A DNA stretch of 64,000 bases, from NCBI GenBank assembly GCA_030248065.1, contig JASAMV010002650.1, positions 1 to 64,000 of the forward strand. The letters run 5' to 3'. A model generated the notes under the pieces. That model searched no databases. It saw only the letters and a list, made by a program, of their open reading frames with translations, and had not been told where the DNA came from. Numbering within the stretch: the first letter of the stretch is position 1; each line of letters opens with the position of its first letter. This document shows, piece by piece, positions 34,301 to 40,466 of this stretch. The position numbers were made by a program, and so were the translations under genes. The DNA is from Rhynchonema sp. JSB1_4 (taxonomy: Eukaryota; Nematoda; Chromadorea; Monhysterida; Xyalidae).

Positions 34301-34432
34301 TGCGAATAACACAACAAAGCAGATTTGTATATCTTATGCACTTTGTAGGATGGCTGGTGCTATGCGCTGTGCAGGTACAGACTGTCAATCGAGGCCTACG
34401 TCTACAAAGAGCTCGCCGAAACCGCGTTATGA
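13255..34432 (+). CDS. NHL-like beta-propeller protein with low-complexity N-terminal half (multi-exon gene)
   Basis: Fifteen exons join into about 785 codons: 13255-13384, 24417-24553, 24612-24788, 25045-25226, 29133-29337, 29781-29860, 29959-30178, 30281-30418, 30629-30763, 31470-31703, 32296-32457, 32729-32850, 33075-33261, 33849-34013, 34349-34432. All junction phases agree except the one after 31470, where the donor is uncertain. Residues 1-89 are charged and helical-looking; residues 150-470 are rich in Gln, Asn, His, Ser, Thr and Pro. Residues about 475-785 show repeated beta-strand patterns such as SPVDACVLPNGCLAIADYDN, then a hydrophobic strand and NRAGD, as in NHL repeats; the length suits a six-bladed propeller. 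NHL proteins commonly bind RNA or protein partners, often with RING/B-box domains, which I do not see. An AATAAA lies 61 bases past the stop. The family call is by pattern only; the start at 13255 is one option, since an upstream exon could join after 13278. Confidence 0.7.
13595..13724. mobile_element. GTCAACTC-family MITE, copy B
   Basis: GGCTTATAGTACTGTCGTCA ... GTTGACGAACAGTCAGCC. Flanks GTTTTTAT and GTTTTTTT are a possible 8-base duplication. Lies in the intron after exon 13255-13384. Confidence 0.8.
13725..15439. other. Intronic stretch, no feature identified
   Basis: Part of the 11-kb intron of the NHL-like gene; only chance frames. Confidence 0.4.
15440..15679. mobile_element. 240-bp foldback element (CTCATGAGACG family)
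   Basis: Left arm TATAATCCAACCATCAGCTC, ATGAGACGC is mirrored by GCGTCTCATGAGCTCG, TAGTTGGACTTGT; a second inner pair is CCAATAATGTTCCGGTTCC at 15496 and GGAACCGGAACATTATTGG at 15607. Related pieces lie at 2007 and 55761. Confidence 0.75.
16362..16423. mobile_element. Half copy of the 10470 foldback element
   Basis: GTATACTCTGACAATTGTTT, GGGAGAAACTTTTCAAACG and GCGTTGCCTGATCCGTAAAG match one arm; the other arm is missing. Confidence 0.75.
16696..16823. mobile_element. GTCAACTC-family MITE, copy C
   Basis: ACTGTCGTCAACTCAGACC ... GTTGACGACTGTACCATTAG, then CC. The left terminus is eroded and no duplication is seen. Confidence 0.75.
16824..19536. other. Intronic stretch, no feature identified
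   Basis: No exon or element supported; contains ATTCATTCACATTCATTCAG simple sequence near 17715 and GTATGTATGT words. Confidence 0.4.
19537..19812. mobile_element. Inverted-repeat element, 276 bp
   Basis: CCCGAATTCCTGATTGCGCA, ATCGCAATCAATTGCAC near the left end is mirrored by AATTGCGCCGCGCAATG, ATTGCGATGGTGCGATCGGG, AATTCG near the right end. Terminal repeats of about 45 bases with substitutions. Confidence 0.65.
20708..20870. mobile_element. TAATTGTAAAATGGTTGAC inverted-repeat element
   Basis: ACTAATTGTAAAATGGTTGA on the left and TCAACCATTTTATTATATGC on the right are inverted matches. Related to 42548-42688 and to a single end at 25240. Confidence 0.5.
20871..22601. other. Intronic stretch, no feature identified
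   Basis: The 139-codon minus-strand frame at 21375-21794 shows no motif or splice pattern; nothing else is recognised. Confidence 0.4.
22602..22716. mobile_element. CAGGGTTGGGC-type insertion, copy 1
   Basis: Starts CAGGGTTGGGCAAAAAAAA, filled with AAAACGAC/GTCGTTTT homopolymer-rich sequence. GGTACAAG flanks it at 22594-22601 and 22717-22724, an 8-base target duplication. The right end expected as the inverse of the left is replaced by CCAACC plus an A run. Confidence 0.65.
22725..24416. other. Intronic stretch, no feature identified
   Basis: Short open frames only; no repeat family recognised before exon 24417. Confidence 0.4.
24417..24553 (+). CDS. Exon 2 of NHL-like gene
   Basis: It follows the acceptor GATGTTTCAG and ends at AAG|GTTGGT in phase 0. 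It reads TTSLLMKELEHIRAATSAHH, then His/Ala/Asn-rich text ending NLSFGPK. The start phase (2) matches exon 1. The first half looks helical and continues the coiled-coil-like segment; the second half begins the low-complexity region. Confidence 0.72.
24612..24788 (+). CDS. Candidate cassette exon 3 of NHL-like gene
   Basis: A 58-base intron separates it from exon 2; the acceptor is TGATGTTTCAG and the donor ATG|GTAACA. It is exactly 59 codons with phase 0 at both sides, so it can be included or skipped without changing frame. The peptide is basic (SFKLSLKRLKPSIRKWPWNI) and ends RDSRFTDDTM. The frame stays open past 24788 to a stronger donor at 24867, which would shift the next exon into a frame that stops at 25210. 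Confidence 0.5.
25045..25226 (+). CDS. Exon 4 of NHL-like gene (Gln/His/Pro-rich)
   Basis: It follows CTTCTTCCAG and ends at AATCG|GTGAGT, a strong donor, in phase 2. The phase-0 reading gives SPGRNAFSRHQFHIDITQPH, then a Pro/Arg-rich stretch, a four-Gln run and SVARTIVNAVRNR. The phase at the end matches exon 5. This is disordered-looking sequence without a recognised domain. Confidence 0.75.
25352..25475. mobile_element. GTCAACTC-family MITE, copy D (diverged)
   Basis: TTCTGTCGTCAACGCCACC ... GAGCGCG ... GACGACGTGCGTTGACTACG keeps the family layout, but the termini are eroded. Confidence 0.55.
26755..26818 (-). repeat. tRNA-derived fragment
   Basis: On the minus strand GCGTGGTCCAGCGGTCGC resembles a D arm with A box and AGGTTCAAATCTCG a T loop with B box, but the T stem is not paired. 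It lies inside the TTAA element. Confidence 0.35.
26900..26935. repeat. GT-rich simple sequence
   Basis: GTGTTGTGTGCGTGTGTGTG run inside the TTAA element. Confidence 0.6.
27873..28006. mobile_element. GTCAACTC-family MITE, copy E
   Basis: Best-preserved termini: GGCTTATAGTACTGTCGTCG ... CACGACTGTACCATTAGCC, 134 bp. The target duplication is not recognisable. Confidence 0.82.
28007..29132. other. Intronic stretch before exon 29133
   Basis: No exon or element recognised. An imperfect hairpin GAACCCTATCAGATAGGGTT lies at 29029-29048. Confidence 0.4.
29133..29337 (+). CDS. Exon 5 of NHL-like gene (poly-Gln, His/Asn-rich)
   Basis: The acceptor is AAAATTTCCAG and the donor GCG|GTGAGT. In the phase set by exon 4 it reads CRQRGSSLGNLTPKKQQQQQ, followed by Ser/Asn/His/Thr-rich text and QPVLVNGHATIIGDNTHA. 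It ends in phase 0. The plus-one frame is also open for 63 codons, but only the reading given here keeps the phases of both neighbours. Confidence 0.75.
29354..29750. repeat. Degenerate TGACGGGCT minisatellite filling an intron
   Basis: TGACGGGCC, TGACGGGTC, TGACGAGTTCGTAAG, TGACGGGCTCGTACATGTG, TGACGGGTTTATGTGACTG and similar words recur at irregular 15-40 base steps between exons 29133-29337 and 29781-29860. Confidence 0.7.
29781..29860 (+). CDS. Exon 6 of NHL-like gene (Ser/Arg/Pro-rich)
   Basis: Short exon between CTTTTTTCAG and CTCAG|GTCGGC, reading STIHRISSSPSPARKPRGKS, then RFLLDL, with 26 codons plus two bases. Basic, SP-rich and probably disordered. The preceding intron is filled by a degenerate TGACGGGCT repeat. 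Confidence 0.68.
29959..30178 (+). CDS. Exon 7 of NHL-like gene (proline-rich)
   Basis: It follows ACCATTACAG and ends AAA|GTGAGA. It reads SPRRAATPPNSSQRNGG, a His/Gln stretch, a run of five Pro and a second Pro cluster, then DEHGLIAFNSALLQVGTMDR and ETEIK. One base plus 73 codons, ending in phase 0. The proline tract could be an SH3 or WW ligand; that is inference only. Confidence 0.75.
30281..30418 (+). CDS. Exon 8 of NHL-like gene
   Basis: 46 codons, phase 0 at both ends, between TCTCACAG and GTTCAG|GTAAAC. It reads EPDITHSPKESPTTETKGAP, then a Thr/Ser/Pro-rich stretch ending RNSCVQ. It is acidic and has SP/TP sites; no recognised domain. Confidence 0.75.
30629..30763 (+). CDS. Exon 9 of NHL-like gene
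   Basis: 45 codons, phase 0 at both ends, between CTCTGTAG and TTCCAG|GTGCGT. Contains five cysteines (for example CTSHSC and LPDCCHV) and ends PTTESFFQ. A GTCAACTC-family MITE, with its target duplication, starts eight bases into the following intron. Confidence 0.72.
30780..30880. mobile_element. GTCAACTC-family MITE, copy F
   Basis: GGCTTATAGTAATGTCATCA ... TTTGATTAGACGACAAAT, flanked by GGGACTCA (30772-30779) and GGTACTCA, a one-mismatch 8-base duplication. It inserted within the first bases of the intron after exon 30629-30763. Confidence 0.75.
31049..31218. mobile_element. 170-bp element with 26-bp terminal inverted repeats
   Basis: CCGGGTGCAATTCTAGGCTG, AAAGTT at the left is exactly inverted as AACTTTCAGCCTAGAATTGC, ACCCGG at the right. 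Intronic, between exons 9 and 10. Confidence 0.8.
31470..31703 (+). CDS. Exon 10 of NHL-like gene (first propeller strands)
   Basis: It follows CTAATTTCAG. It reads CRNRTCTSFRLKVAELK, then SPVDACVLPNGCLAIADYDN, GFVILNRAGDLVRH and a second strand set ending RFRLVIL. This is the clearest NHL-like signature in the gene. The best-looking donor (GG|GTTAGT, exon end 31699) leaves phase 2, which the next exon cannot use with its good acceptor; TTA|GTGCTG (end 31703) keeps frame but is weaker. The exon end is therefore uncertain by a few bases. Confidence 0.72.
31772..31932. mobile_element. 160-bp inverted-repeat element
   Basis: AAAATTTTTGTTGGAATCG ... TTTTGTGATAACGTGTTGGA is mirrored by TCCAACACTATCACAAAA ... 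TTCCAACAAAAATTT. Intronic, between exons 10 and 11. Confidence 0.75.
32296..32457 (+). CDS. Exon 11 of NHL-like gene (propeller)
   Basis: 54 codons between GCAGTTCAG and TTGCAG|GTCAGC. It reads VNNNVKLVTFHGLFTVKFP, then KTVDFSYKDGGWSVNVYAS and ends VLCPEDLQ. Alternating hydrophobic beta-strands with turns, as expected of a propeller blade. Confidence 0.72.
32604..32680. repeat. SINE-like CACTGACGATG repeat, copy 1
   Basis: GGCACTGACGATGTCCTGGT, then GGGCGAAACC, resembles the copies at 36445, 38083 and 57860. The open frame here looks exon-like but is this repeat. Confidence 0.45.
32729..32850 (+). CDS. Exon 12 of NHL-like gene (propeller)
   Basis: It follows AGTTTTGCAG and ends CGCAC|GTCAGT in phase 2. 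It reads IETWAMRKIGLAGDGLLYLM, then ATGEHKLVIWSYDFAFRTW. GLAGDGLLYLMATGEHKLVI has the gly-asp turn and paired strands of an NHL-type blade. Confidence 0.74.
33075..33261 (+). CDS. Exon 13 of NHL-like gene (propeller)
   Basis: It follows GATGTTTCAG with one base completing a Thr codon, and ends ACAG|GTGTGT in phase 0. It reads LVTENSRRGAYNDFAIRYD, then REIHFLLCDWKKAQLSMVVV and ends VKMKRTKGQ. Two other frames across the same bases are open, but only this one keeps the phases of both neighbours. Confidence 0.74.
33420..33535. repeat. Degenerate GCCTAA (telomere-like) words
   Basis: GGCAGCCTAAGCCTATATGC and TGGCCTAAGCCTATTAAG, with AGGCCTTAACC between. Similar words occur at 8400-8470, 9985-10012 and 36913-36930. 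Confidence 0.45.
33654..33825. mobile_element. GTCAACTC-family MITE, copy G (diverged)
   Basis: GGACTAGTTGTTTGGTCGTC ... GTTGACGATGCAAACGTTGA ... GGAATATAAGCC. Enlarged middle; ends 23 bases before exon 33849. Confidence 0.6.
33849..34013 (+). CDS. Exon 14 of NHL-like gene (propeller)
   Basis: 55 codons between GCATTGCAG and GTTAAG|GTACAG. It reads EWIVQGPKLACWDEEGDIVL, then YDGSGKLFLFDGERFKCKK and GKGEVGAIAVK. DGSGKLFLFDGE is a typical short beta-hairpin between propeller strands. A diverged MITE copy ends 23 bases before the exon. Confidence 0.78.
34349..34432 (+). CDS. Terminal exon 15 of NHL-like gene
   Basis: It follows GCACTTTGTAG and reads DGWCYALCRYRLSIEAYVY, then KELAETAL and TGA (34430-34432), joining exon 14 in phase 0. 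The DGWCYAL strand closes the propeller. Read without splicing, an overlapping frame continues further downstream, but the spliced frame stops here, with AATAAA at 34493. Confidence 0.75.
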   Translation, partial: DGWCYALCRYRLSIEAYVYKELAETAL

Positions 34433-34492
34433 TCGACTTTTTGCTACACGAATGACTATCATGATTGTGATTTTTCGTTACAATTTTTGTAC

Positions 34493-34498
34493 AATAAA
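34493..34498 (+). terminator. Poly(A) signal AATAAA of NHL-like gene
   Basis: AATAAA 61 bases after the TGA at 34432, the first canonical hexamer downstream, at a normal distance for a short 3' UTR. Confidence 0.55.
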
Positions 34499-34557
34499 AG
34501 TTATTGTGTGTATAATCTTTTGCGCTGGAGCTACTGAACAGGGGATTCGCATTCTTG

Positions 34558-34970
34558 GGCTAATTGTTTAGTCTTAACGCAAATTGTCGACTCTGGTCGT
34601 CAACTCAAGCAGCCCTGAACAGGGTTGGGCAAAAAACGTTTTTTTTTCAAAAAATCGTTTTTTAAAAAAAACGTTTTTTTTAAAAAACGTTTTTTTAAAA
34701 CCCCCCAAACACCAAACACCCCCCCAAAAAAAATTAAAAACCCCCCATTTTGGAAAAAAAATATAAAATAAAAATATTTATATTTCTAAAAAAAAAAAAA
34801 CCTTTAACCCCTTTTTTATATATTACTTACCACACACACCCGGTCGTGGGACTCAACTTTGTCGTTCCCCCAACAAAAAAAAACGCAGCCCTGAACCAGC
34901 GCGAGAACTACATTGGGGCTGAGTTGACCACGAGAGTTGACGATGTGCGTTGACGACATGACTATGAGCC
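34558..34970. mobile_element. GTCAACTC-family MITE, copy H, split by an insertion
   Basis: GGCTAATTGTTTAGTC ... GTCGTCAACTCAAGCAGCCC and, after the insertion at 34620-34887, AGCGCGAGAACTAC ... GTTGACGACATGACTATGAG, CC. Flanks CATTCTTG and CATTTTTT are a weak 8-base match. Starts about 125 bases past the NHL-like gene stop. Confidence 0.75.
34620..34887. mobile_element. CAGGGTTGGGC-type insertion, copy 2
   Basis: Starts CAGGGTTGGGCAAAAAACG, followed by AAAAACGTTTTTT blocks and C/A homopolymers. GCCCTGAA is duplicated at 34612-34619 and 34888-34895. Nested in MITE copy H. The right end is degraded to CCCCAACAAAAAAAAACG. Confidence 0.7.
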
Positions 34971-35927
34971 CATTTTTTGTGATCGTATAGATAGATATCT
35001 CAACCCGACGCAAACATTTATGCACCATCTGAATTCACAAAATGCCGGTTTTGGCAAATATGAGGATTCATAGCTTAACGTCGAATTTAAAACAATTAAA
35101 TCAGCAAATGAAAATGATCAGCTTGTGTTGTGAATTCAGCCCAATCTGTAATGCACGTGCGCTGACTTCCATTTTGAAAATAAGAGATTCTAGTCAATTT
35201 TGTAGCGCAGTGATAATCGCATTTGACAATTTCATGCAATTTATAAGTTAGAAATGTGCAACATTTTTGAAGCCAAAGATCTGTTATACATTATTTTGAT
35301 TTTGTTAAAAAGAGAACATTCCATTATTTTGTGCTCGCAACGAGTCTGTCAGATTTACAATTTATTTTTTATGTTATGTGTAATCTGATATTGAAATTTG
35401 CTCGTCAGAGATTTTCATAAATGTTCTGAGAAAAATTTGAATATTATCTCCTTGTCCATCCTACGCGTTGCGTGCTGCTGAACTAATGTTATGTTTTAAT
35501 TTTAGTCTACAAATCAAGAAAAGTTGGTTTTTTCGTGCTGTATAGCCTCATTGAACTTCTGTGCTTCATTCTGTTGTTTGTTTGATTTTTACTACCGTGA
35601 TTATTATTAGATGCACACGAGATATCTTCAATATCAGATAAAAATATTCAATTTTTAACATCATTCGTTTCTAATTTTATAATTGCAATTCCTAAACATA
35701 CGTTCAGCACACGTTCTCTGACAGTTGGTATCGAAGGAGCACTAAATTTTCGGTCAGTTGAACTGAAATTAAGACATTCTTTTAAAAACCTATTCAAGCT
35801 CCTGTCAGTGGGATCATTCATTTTTTCACTGATTTTCTCTATATCCAAATAATAAAACACTCAATCATTTAACAAAACATTCATCATCACGACCAACCAA
35901 ACCCAAATACAATTGAAACATCACCAA
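34971..35927. other. AT-rich intergenic spacer before the MSP gene
   Basis: About 950 bases with clearly lower GC than the surroundings and almost no recognisable repeat, between the MITE copy behind the NHL-like gene and the MSP start codon. Probably the 5' regulatory region; no TATA box could be assigned. Confidence 0.5.
35277..35641 (+). promoter_or_regulatory. Possible sperm-gene promoter words upstream of MSP gene
   Basis: AGATCT at 35277-35282 and AGATAA (a WGATAA site) at 35636-35641 lie about 650 and 290 bases upstream of the MSP start codon, in an AT-rich spacer. Nematode MSP promoters are known for these two words. Both are short enough to occur by chance and lie farther upstream than usual. 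Confidence 0.25.
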
Positions 35928-36068
35928 ATGAGCAATCAAAGTCGAAGTCGAAGTCGTACGAGAAGCAGCAGCAGTGCTGGCAGATTGACAATCGAGCCGA
36001 ATCAGTTACAGTTCGCGGCTGATGGGGGCGATTTGCACTTTGCCGTGCACAACAATGGAAATAATCGG
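35928..36068 (+). CDS. MSP-domain gene, exon 1
   Basis: 47 codons from ATG 35928 (context ACCAAATGA). It carries the Ser/Arg-rich leader and the first MSP strands (RLTIEPNQLQFAADGGDLHF, AVHNNGNNR). It ends before GTAAGG in phase 0. Confidence 0.8.
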
Positions 36069-36903
36069 GTAAGGCAGAGCTTAGATGTTTTATTTTATGT
36101 CTTGAAACACTGGTATGCACGACGGCGTAGGTTTATCACATAGTTTGCGCCAGAATTTTTACGCCGGCATAAAAACCTGGTGATCGGACCGGTCCTGCTT
36201 TGGTCACGTAACTTTATCGAACAATTCATGAAATAATTTAGTGATGCCGCACTTCGGCCATTGTAAAAAATGTTGCTCGACCTATCATAATACTGAATAA
36301 CTTTTAAGCTGAACGAAGTTAGTGGCCCCAGTAAGATTTTAATAGGCTCAATGCAAGTCCGATACGATCCGATCCGATCACCGAGTTTGATAGCGCCCAG
36401 TAATACAGCTCGAATTTGTTTTTGGGACATTTTGGTGCACGACTTTTGGTGCACTGACGATGATCTGGTGCACCATTTGCCACCCAAAGCAATGTTAAAA
36501 AACAGGCAACCAAATTGCTGTGAGCAATTCATATGTGGCAGGTGAAGTTAATCAATTTGCTAGGTGAAATCAATCAACTTGCTGATGTTTGACAGCAAAA
36601 CAAACAAAAATTGACGTTCGCAGGTAGCGATCAAGATCAAATGCTCCAACAACGCCTATTACCGCATCGGCCCGGTGTTCGCAATCATCGAACCCCGTTC
36701 GATGACCAGCTTTCTCGTCAGACGATTGGTTCGTGCATATATGCCTGGGGGTTGAACCTGAAAACTTTGGCAAACACTGTGACCAGGAAGTTTTTTCGTT
36801 TCAGCCCGGTCCACCCGGAGACGAATTTCTGCAGATTCACTGCGCGCCAGCCGGGGAGGCGCTCAGTGCTCAAGTGATTTTTTTTCGGATGTTTATGTCT
36901 TGA
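35928..36903 (+). CDS. MSP-domain (sperm-specific SSP-like) small protein, complete three-exon gene
   Basis: Exons 35928-36068, 36624-36728 and 36805-36903 join in phase 0 at every junction to 114 codons plus TGA. Donors are CGG|GTAAGG and TTG|GTTCGT; acceptors TTCGCAG and GTTTCAG. Residues 1-18 are Ser/Arg-rich (SRSRSRTRSSSSAG). Residues 19-114 follow the MSP fold: LTIEPNQLQFAADGG, then VAIKIKCSNNAYYRIGPVFA, IIEPRSMTSF, PGPPGDEFLQIHCAPAG and a final strand AQVIFF. The IKIKCSNN and PVF..I.P motifs are hallmarks of nematode MSP/SSP proteins, which act in sperm cytoskeleton or signalling; VAP proteins share the fold but carry a membrane anchor, absent here. Length without the extension fits the roughly 107-residue SSP class better than 127-residue MSPs. 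Sperm function is inferred. Confidence 0.85.
36445..36490. repeat. SINE-like CACTGACGATG repeat, copy 2
   Basis: TGGTGCACTGACGATGATCT, GGTGCACC in intron 1 of the MSP gene; B-box part absent. Confidence 0.4.
36624..36728 (+). CDS. MSP-domain gene, exon 2
   Basis: 35 codons following GACGTTCGCAG, reading VAIKIKCSNNAYYRIGPVFA, then IIEPRSMTSFLVRRL. It holds the most conserved MSP motif. It ends before GTTCGT in phase 0. Confidence 0.85.
36805..36903 (+). CDS. MSP-domain gene, exon 3 and stop
   Basis: 32 codons and TGA following TTCGTTTCAG, reading PGPPGDEFLQIHCAPAG, then EALSAQVIFFRMFMS. Corresponds to the last two strands of the MSP fold. The nearest AATAAA is at 37188, about 285 bases on. 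Confidence 0.8.
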   Translation, partial: PGPPGDEFLQIHCAPAGEALSAQVIFFRMFMS

Positions 36904-37187
36904 AACTACTCCAGCCTAAACATAGGCCTAAAGACGTTTTCAGGACATATTTGCAATGGACGATAGATCGCATATTGAGATGATAGCGCTCTATGCGAAC
37001 TGAAGACCGAACAAGCAAACTTTCTGAGAAATATGATATCAATAATTGAAGAGTGACGTGAAAATCAGTTGCATAACCACAATCTGGCCTGAATCAACGA
37101 ACAAGCAACAATGTACAATCACGAAACATCAGAAAATACTATCACATAGCAATATTGCAACAAATATATTTGACCGGACCGTACCCA

Positions 37188-37193
37188 ATAAAA
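37188..37193 (+). terminator. Possible poly(A) signal of MSP gene
   Basis: First AATAAA after the MSP stop codon, about 285 bases downstream; a second is at 37216. A non-canonical nearer signal is equally possible. Confidence 0.25.
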
Positions 37194-37278
37194 ACATTAC
37201 GTTGTGAACAGACTTTGAATAAAAACAACGATACACCCCGTGAAAAGTAACCTGGTTCAAGCATATCACGCTGGCTCT

Positions 37279-37438
37279 GGCTAATTGTTTAGTCGTCAAC
37301 TCAAAGGCGTCAACTTTGGTCATCGTCAACTCAAGCAGCCCTGAAAGCGAGAAGCAGGAAATACCGTATCCAAGGTAATAAGTGGCGTTGTGGGTGAGTT
37401 GACGACGAGAGTCGACCATGTGCGCTAACGACATAAAC
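37279..37438. mobile_element. GTCAACTC-family MITE, copy I
   Basis: GGCTAATTGTTTAGTCGTCA ... GTTGACGACGAGAGTCGACC ... AACGACATAAAC. Flanks CTGGCTCT (37271-37278) and CTGGTTCT form an 8-base duplication with one mismatch. Confidence 0.78.
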
Positions 37439-40392
37439 CGCTGGTTCTGATTTTGCAAAAATTGCCCACATTTCGGTCAGCTGTTTATCTCGGACTGTCT
37501 GACTTTTCAACCAGGGAAAATGCGCCACCCCTGGGATCCGAACGGACAGTTCCGTAAATGCAGAAAAAACAACCGATATAATTCCAAAATTGTGCAATTT
37601 TACGATTTTCTCCGAGTTTGAAGACCCGTCATAATAGCCAATCTATAAATAAGCCATCGTTCGCTTTTCACGAGACTCATACTCTGTTTCACGTGTGAGT
37701 AGTCACACCATGCGTGTGAGGAATAATCCAAAGTCAATTTCATGACACCGGCCTTGTATCAAAAACTAAACCAGTCGACTTGATATACCATACCGTGTCA
37801 CGCACATTGGCTTTTCGTATGCCATAAGCCATAATCCGCTGTCATGGGGTTTTTGCCGGTGCATGGGGCTTTATCATCGAAATACTGCGCACGTCAAGAA
37901 CTGTGATTTTAGTATGTCTGGAAATTTTGTTTTTGTTCTATCCTCGTGGTATAGCAGAAAAAGCTCAGTTCCGCTCTTGAGGTTTTGAACATATTGAGAG
38001 GCGGTTCGCACTGTGGCACTTATCGTTGGGGATAAATAACCCAGCGGGCCAATTGAAAGAGCATGAAGATAATATGGGGCCCATCTGGTGCCACTGCGCT
38101 GACGATGCCCTAGTGCACCGCCGGTCTGCGAGACAGGGGTCGAAACCGGCACGTAGTCGGACTGGAGTCGTTAAGCTGGAAACCGCGACCATGCTGTCTT
38201 GGTGTAGGTAGTATCAATGCAAGTACGTGACAGCTTCAAGAATATGTTCTTTCCGGTTTCGAGTTAAGCTGATGATACACTGCACATTCGTACGCTGGGT
38301 GGTACGATTGTCAAATCAAACACTGAAGTCTTCATGTGCCCGCGCGGGCAGTGTTAAGGTTCATTTAGGCGCTCTGTGTCTATGGCAGAGTGTTCAATAC
38401 TCAGAACGCACATGGTCTCGCTTACGCAATATTTATTTACTACGCGTGTGCGAACTACAGCATGCGAAGGCGTTCAAGTTCAAGCTCTTCTAGTCACGCG
38501 TTTGTCAAGTAGTGATGTTAAGCTAGTATCCATGACAAAGTAATGTACATGCAAGGCACGTCCATGACAATCAAGTCTTTGTTTGTAAACGACGCACCAA
38601 AATACCGAAGAATGCCAAATAAGCCCAGGGGCTTGGGCTTATTTGGGACACACATCGGATCTGAGACACCTGCATATGAGTCCGAAAAGAATGATCTCTC
38701 GCATAAGCTCCCATTATGTCTAAGCATTAAACATCGCCGTAAATGAGCATAAATGGGAGTTAATTCTTCAAATTTTCCAAATAATTCACCGCTGGCGACA
38801 TAGTATTTGGGAGAACTTTGGGCATTCTCAGAAACCTTGCTTTTTTAATTACTCGAATCAAGTCACATATCCATCTTGGCTTCATGAAACATCACGTGAT
38901 TGACTGACATTACCATTTGACAATAATATTGTCTGACCATTTCTCATGTTGGTGTGGGGTCGGTTACATTGCGAAACTCATCATCATCAGCGCGTCCCAC
39001 TGATCTGTCCCCGTCGCGATTGCCGTCTTGATTCAATACACCAACCTTTGGCCACATGCACCAGAGTGTCTCATTGGTGTTCCATGGTAGCGGATACAGG
39101 GCTCGAGATATGGGGGTCTGCTACGCAATGTTTCTCAATCTGTTCTTATCATACAGTTTGTTTTTTCTCAAATCTGATAAGGGCAGGGGTAAATTATGAA
39201 GCCCTAGCGTGTTTTTCATTGCCGGCTTCGACCAGTACACAGGGCCAGGGGCGCACCAGGCCGTCTTCAGTGCGAAAGCACCAGAAGTGTATGATCTAAG
39301 AAACGCACACGCGAGCTGGTTTTGTGTGTGCAGAATATTACTTACCTACTACAAACGCATAGCTCCCACCCTGACCAAATTCCGGATCCGGATCTCGGAA
39401 CCCCATTTGCATAACTGCCACCGACCTCACAAACTACGATACAATGATGCCCCAGTGTTTATTATATATCGCTTGTTTCCAGCCCGAAAGTCGCTGGTGG
39501 CGGTAGGCTTATGGCATGAAGGCGTGTTCACACAAGCGCATGACATTGTGTGCTATGTATATCGTAATCAACTTATCTTTCTTTCTTCTTTCAACCAGAA
39601 ACCGACTTCAAGCCTCGCCCGCCCGCCCCGAAATTACTGAAACTGTGCCGTTTTGGGCGATATATTTTCTGATGACGTACAAATATTGTCACTCTGAAAC
39701 GATCAAAACATGCTCTCGGGGTCTTGGGTCAAACAAAGCCTCTGAACCAAAACGCAACAAAGTCACTGGTCGTTTTGCATGCTGATTTTTGTTTATTCGC
39801 TTCTCGCGTGAGTTACGGTTGCTTGCGATTGAGATGAGTGACTCAGTACCTAATTCCGGCCAGGGCCGATTTCACGTAATTTCCAGTCACTCTCTATAAA
39901 TGCTCTCACATGCAAACGGGGTTTTCGCCGACCCGGCCGATTTGGATGCCGATAATCACGCGCACGAATATAAACAGCATTCATGCAATTAAACGTGCCG
40001 CTATGTTGCTTCCTTTGCAGCTTTTGGTTTGTTTATGTGATTACAGAATGCATTACGTGCTCTCTGTCACCAAGAGTGGACCACACGCAAGGCATTTTAC
40101 AATATGTTATTGTCATCGTGATTGACTTGGTAAATATGTATTTGTTGCCGGTGCTGTCATAATTCTTTTATTCGAGGTCTTTATGACATTATGACTCGGT
40201 TATTTTTTTTAATGAGTCAAATAAACACACTCTTTTCTTTTCTACAACATACGTGGCATTGTTACTCACTTGTTCAGCCTTCAGCGAACCTCAACCTCGC
40301 ATTGTGCGTCAAACGAAAGTGATTCCGCGTCGAAATAATTTAATTTTGGCTTAAACTTAAAAAATAAAAAAGTTCAACGTAAAAGACCTGAA
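37439..40392. other. Intergenic spacer between MSP gene and gene 3
   Basis: No supported gene. Contains a SINE-like copy at 38083-38160 and a short hairpin near 38620-38650 (AAATAAGCCCAGGGGCTTGG and its partner GCTTATTT). The 143-codon frame at 39209 has no motif. Confidence 0.45.
38083..38160 (+). repeat. SINE-like CACTGACGATG repeat, copy 3 (with A and B boxes)
   Basis: TGCGCTGACGATGCCCTAGT, GCACCGCC, then GGGGTCGAAACCGGCACG. GATGCCCTAGTGCAC is A-box-like and GGTCGAAACC B-box-like, about 30 bases apart as in tRNA genes. Best copy of the family. Confidence 0.5.
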
Positions 40393-40466
40393 ATGGCAAC
40401 GGCGATGAACATTTCAACTCCATCAAACAACGACGAAGATGATGCCACGATTACGGAAGGTCCCGA
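40393..40466 (+). CDS. Exon 1 of acidic-protein gene
   Basis: 24 codons plus two bases from ATG 40393, ending at a good donor GTAAGC. The peptide is short and acidic. Upstream about 70 bases are A-rich, and a TAAAAG at 40380-40385 could be a weak splice-leader acceptor. No other open frame competes here. Confidence 0.55.
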
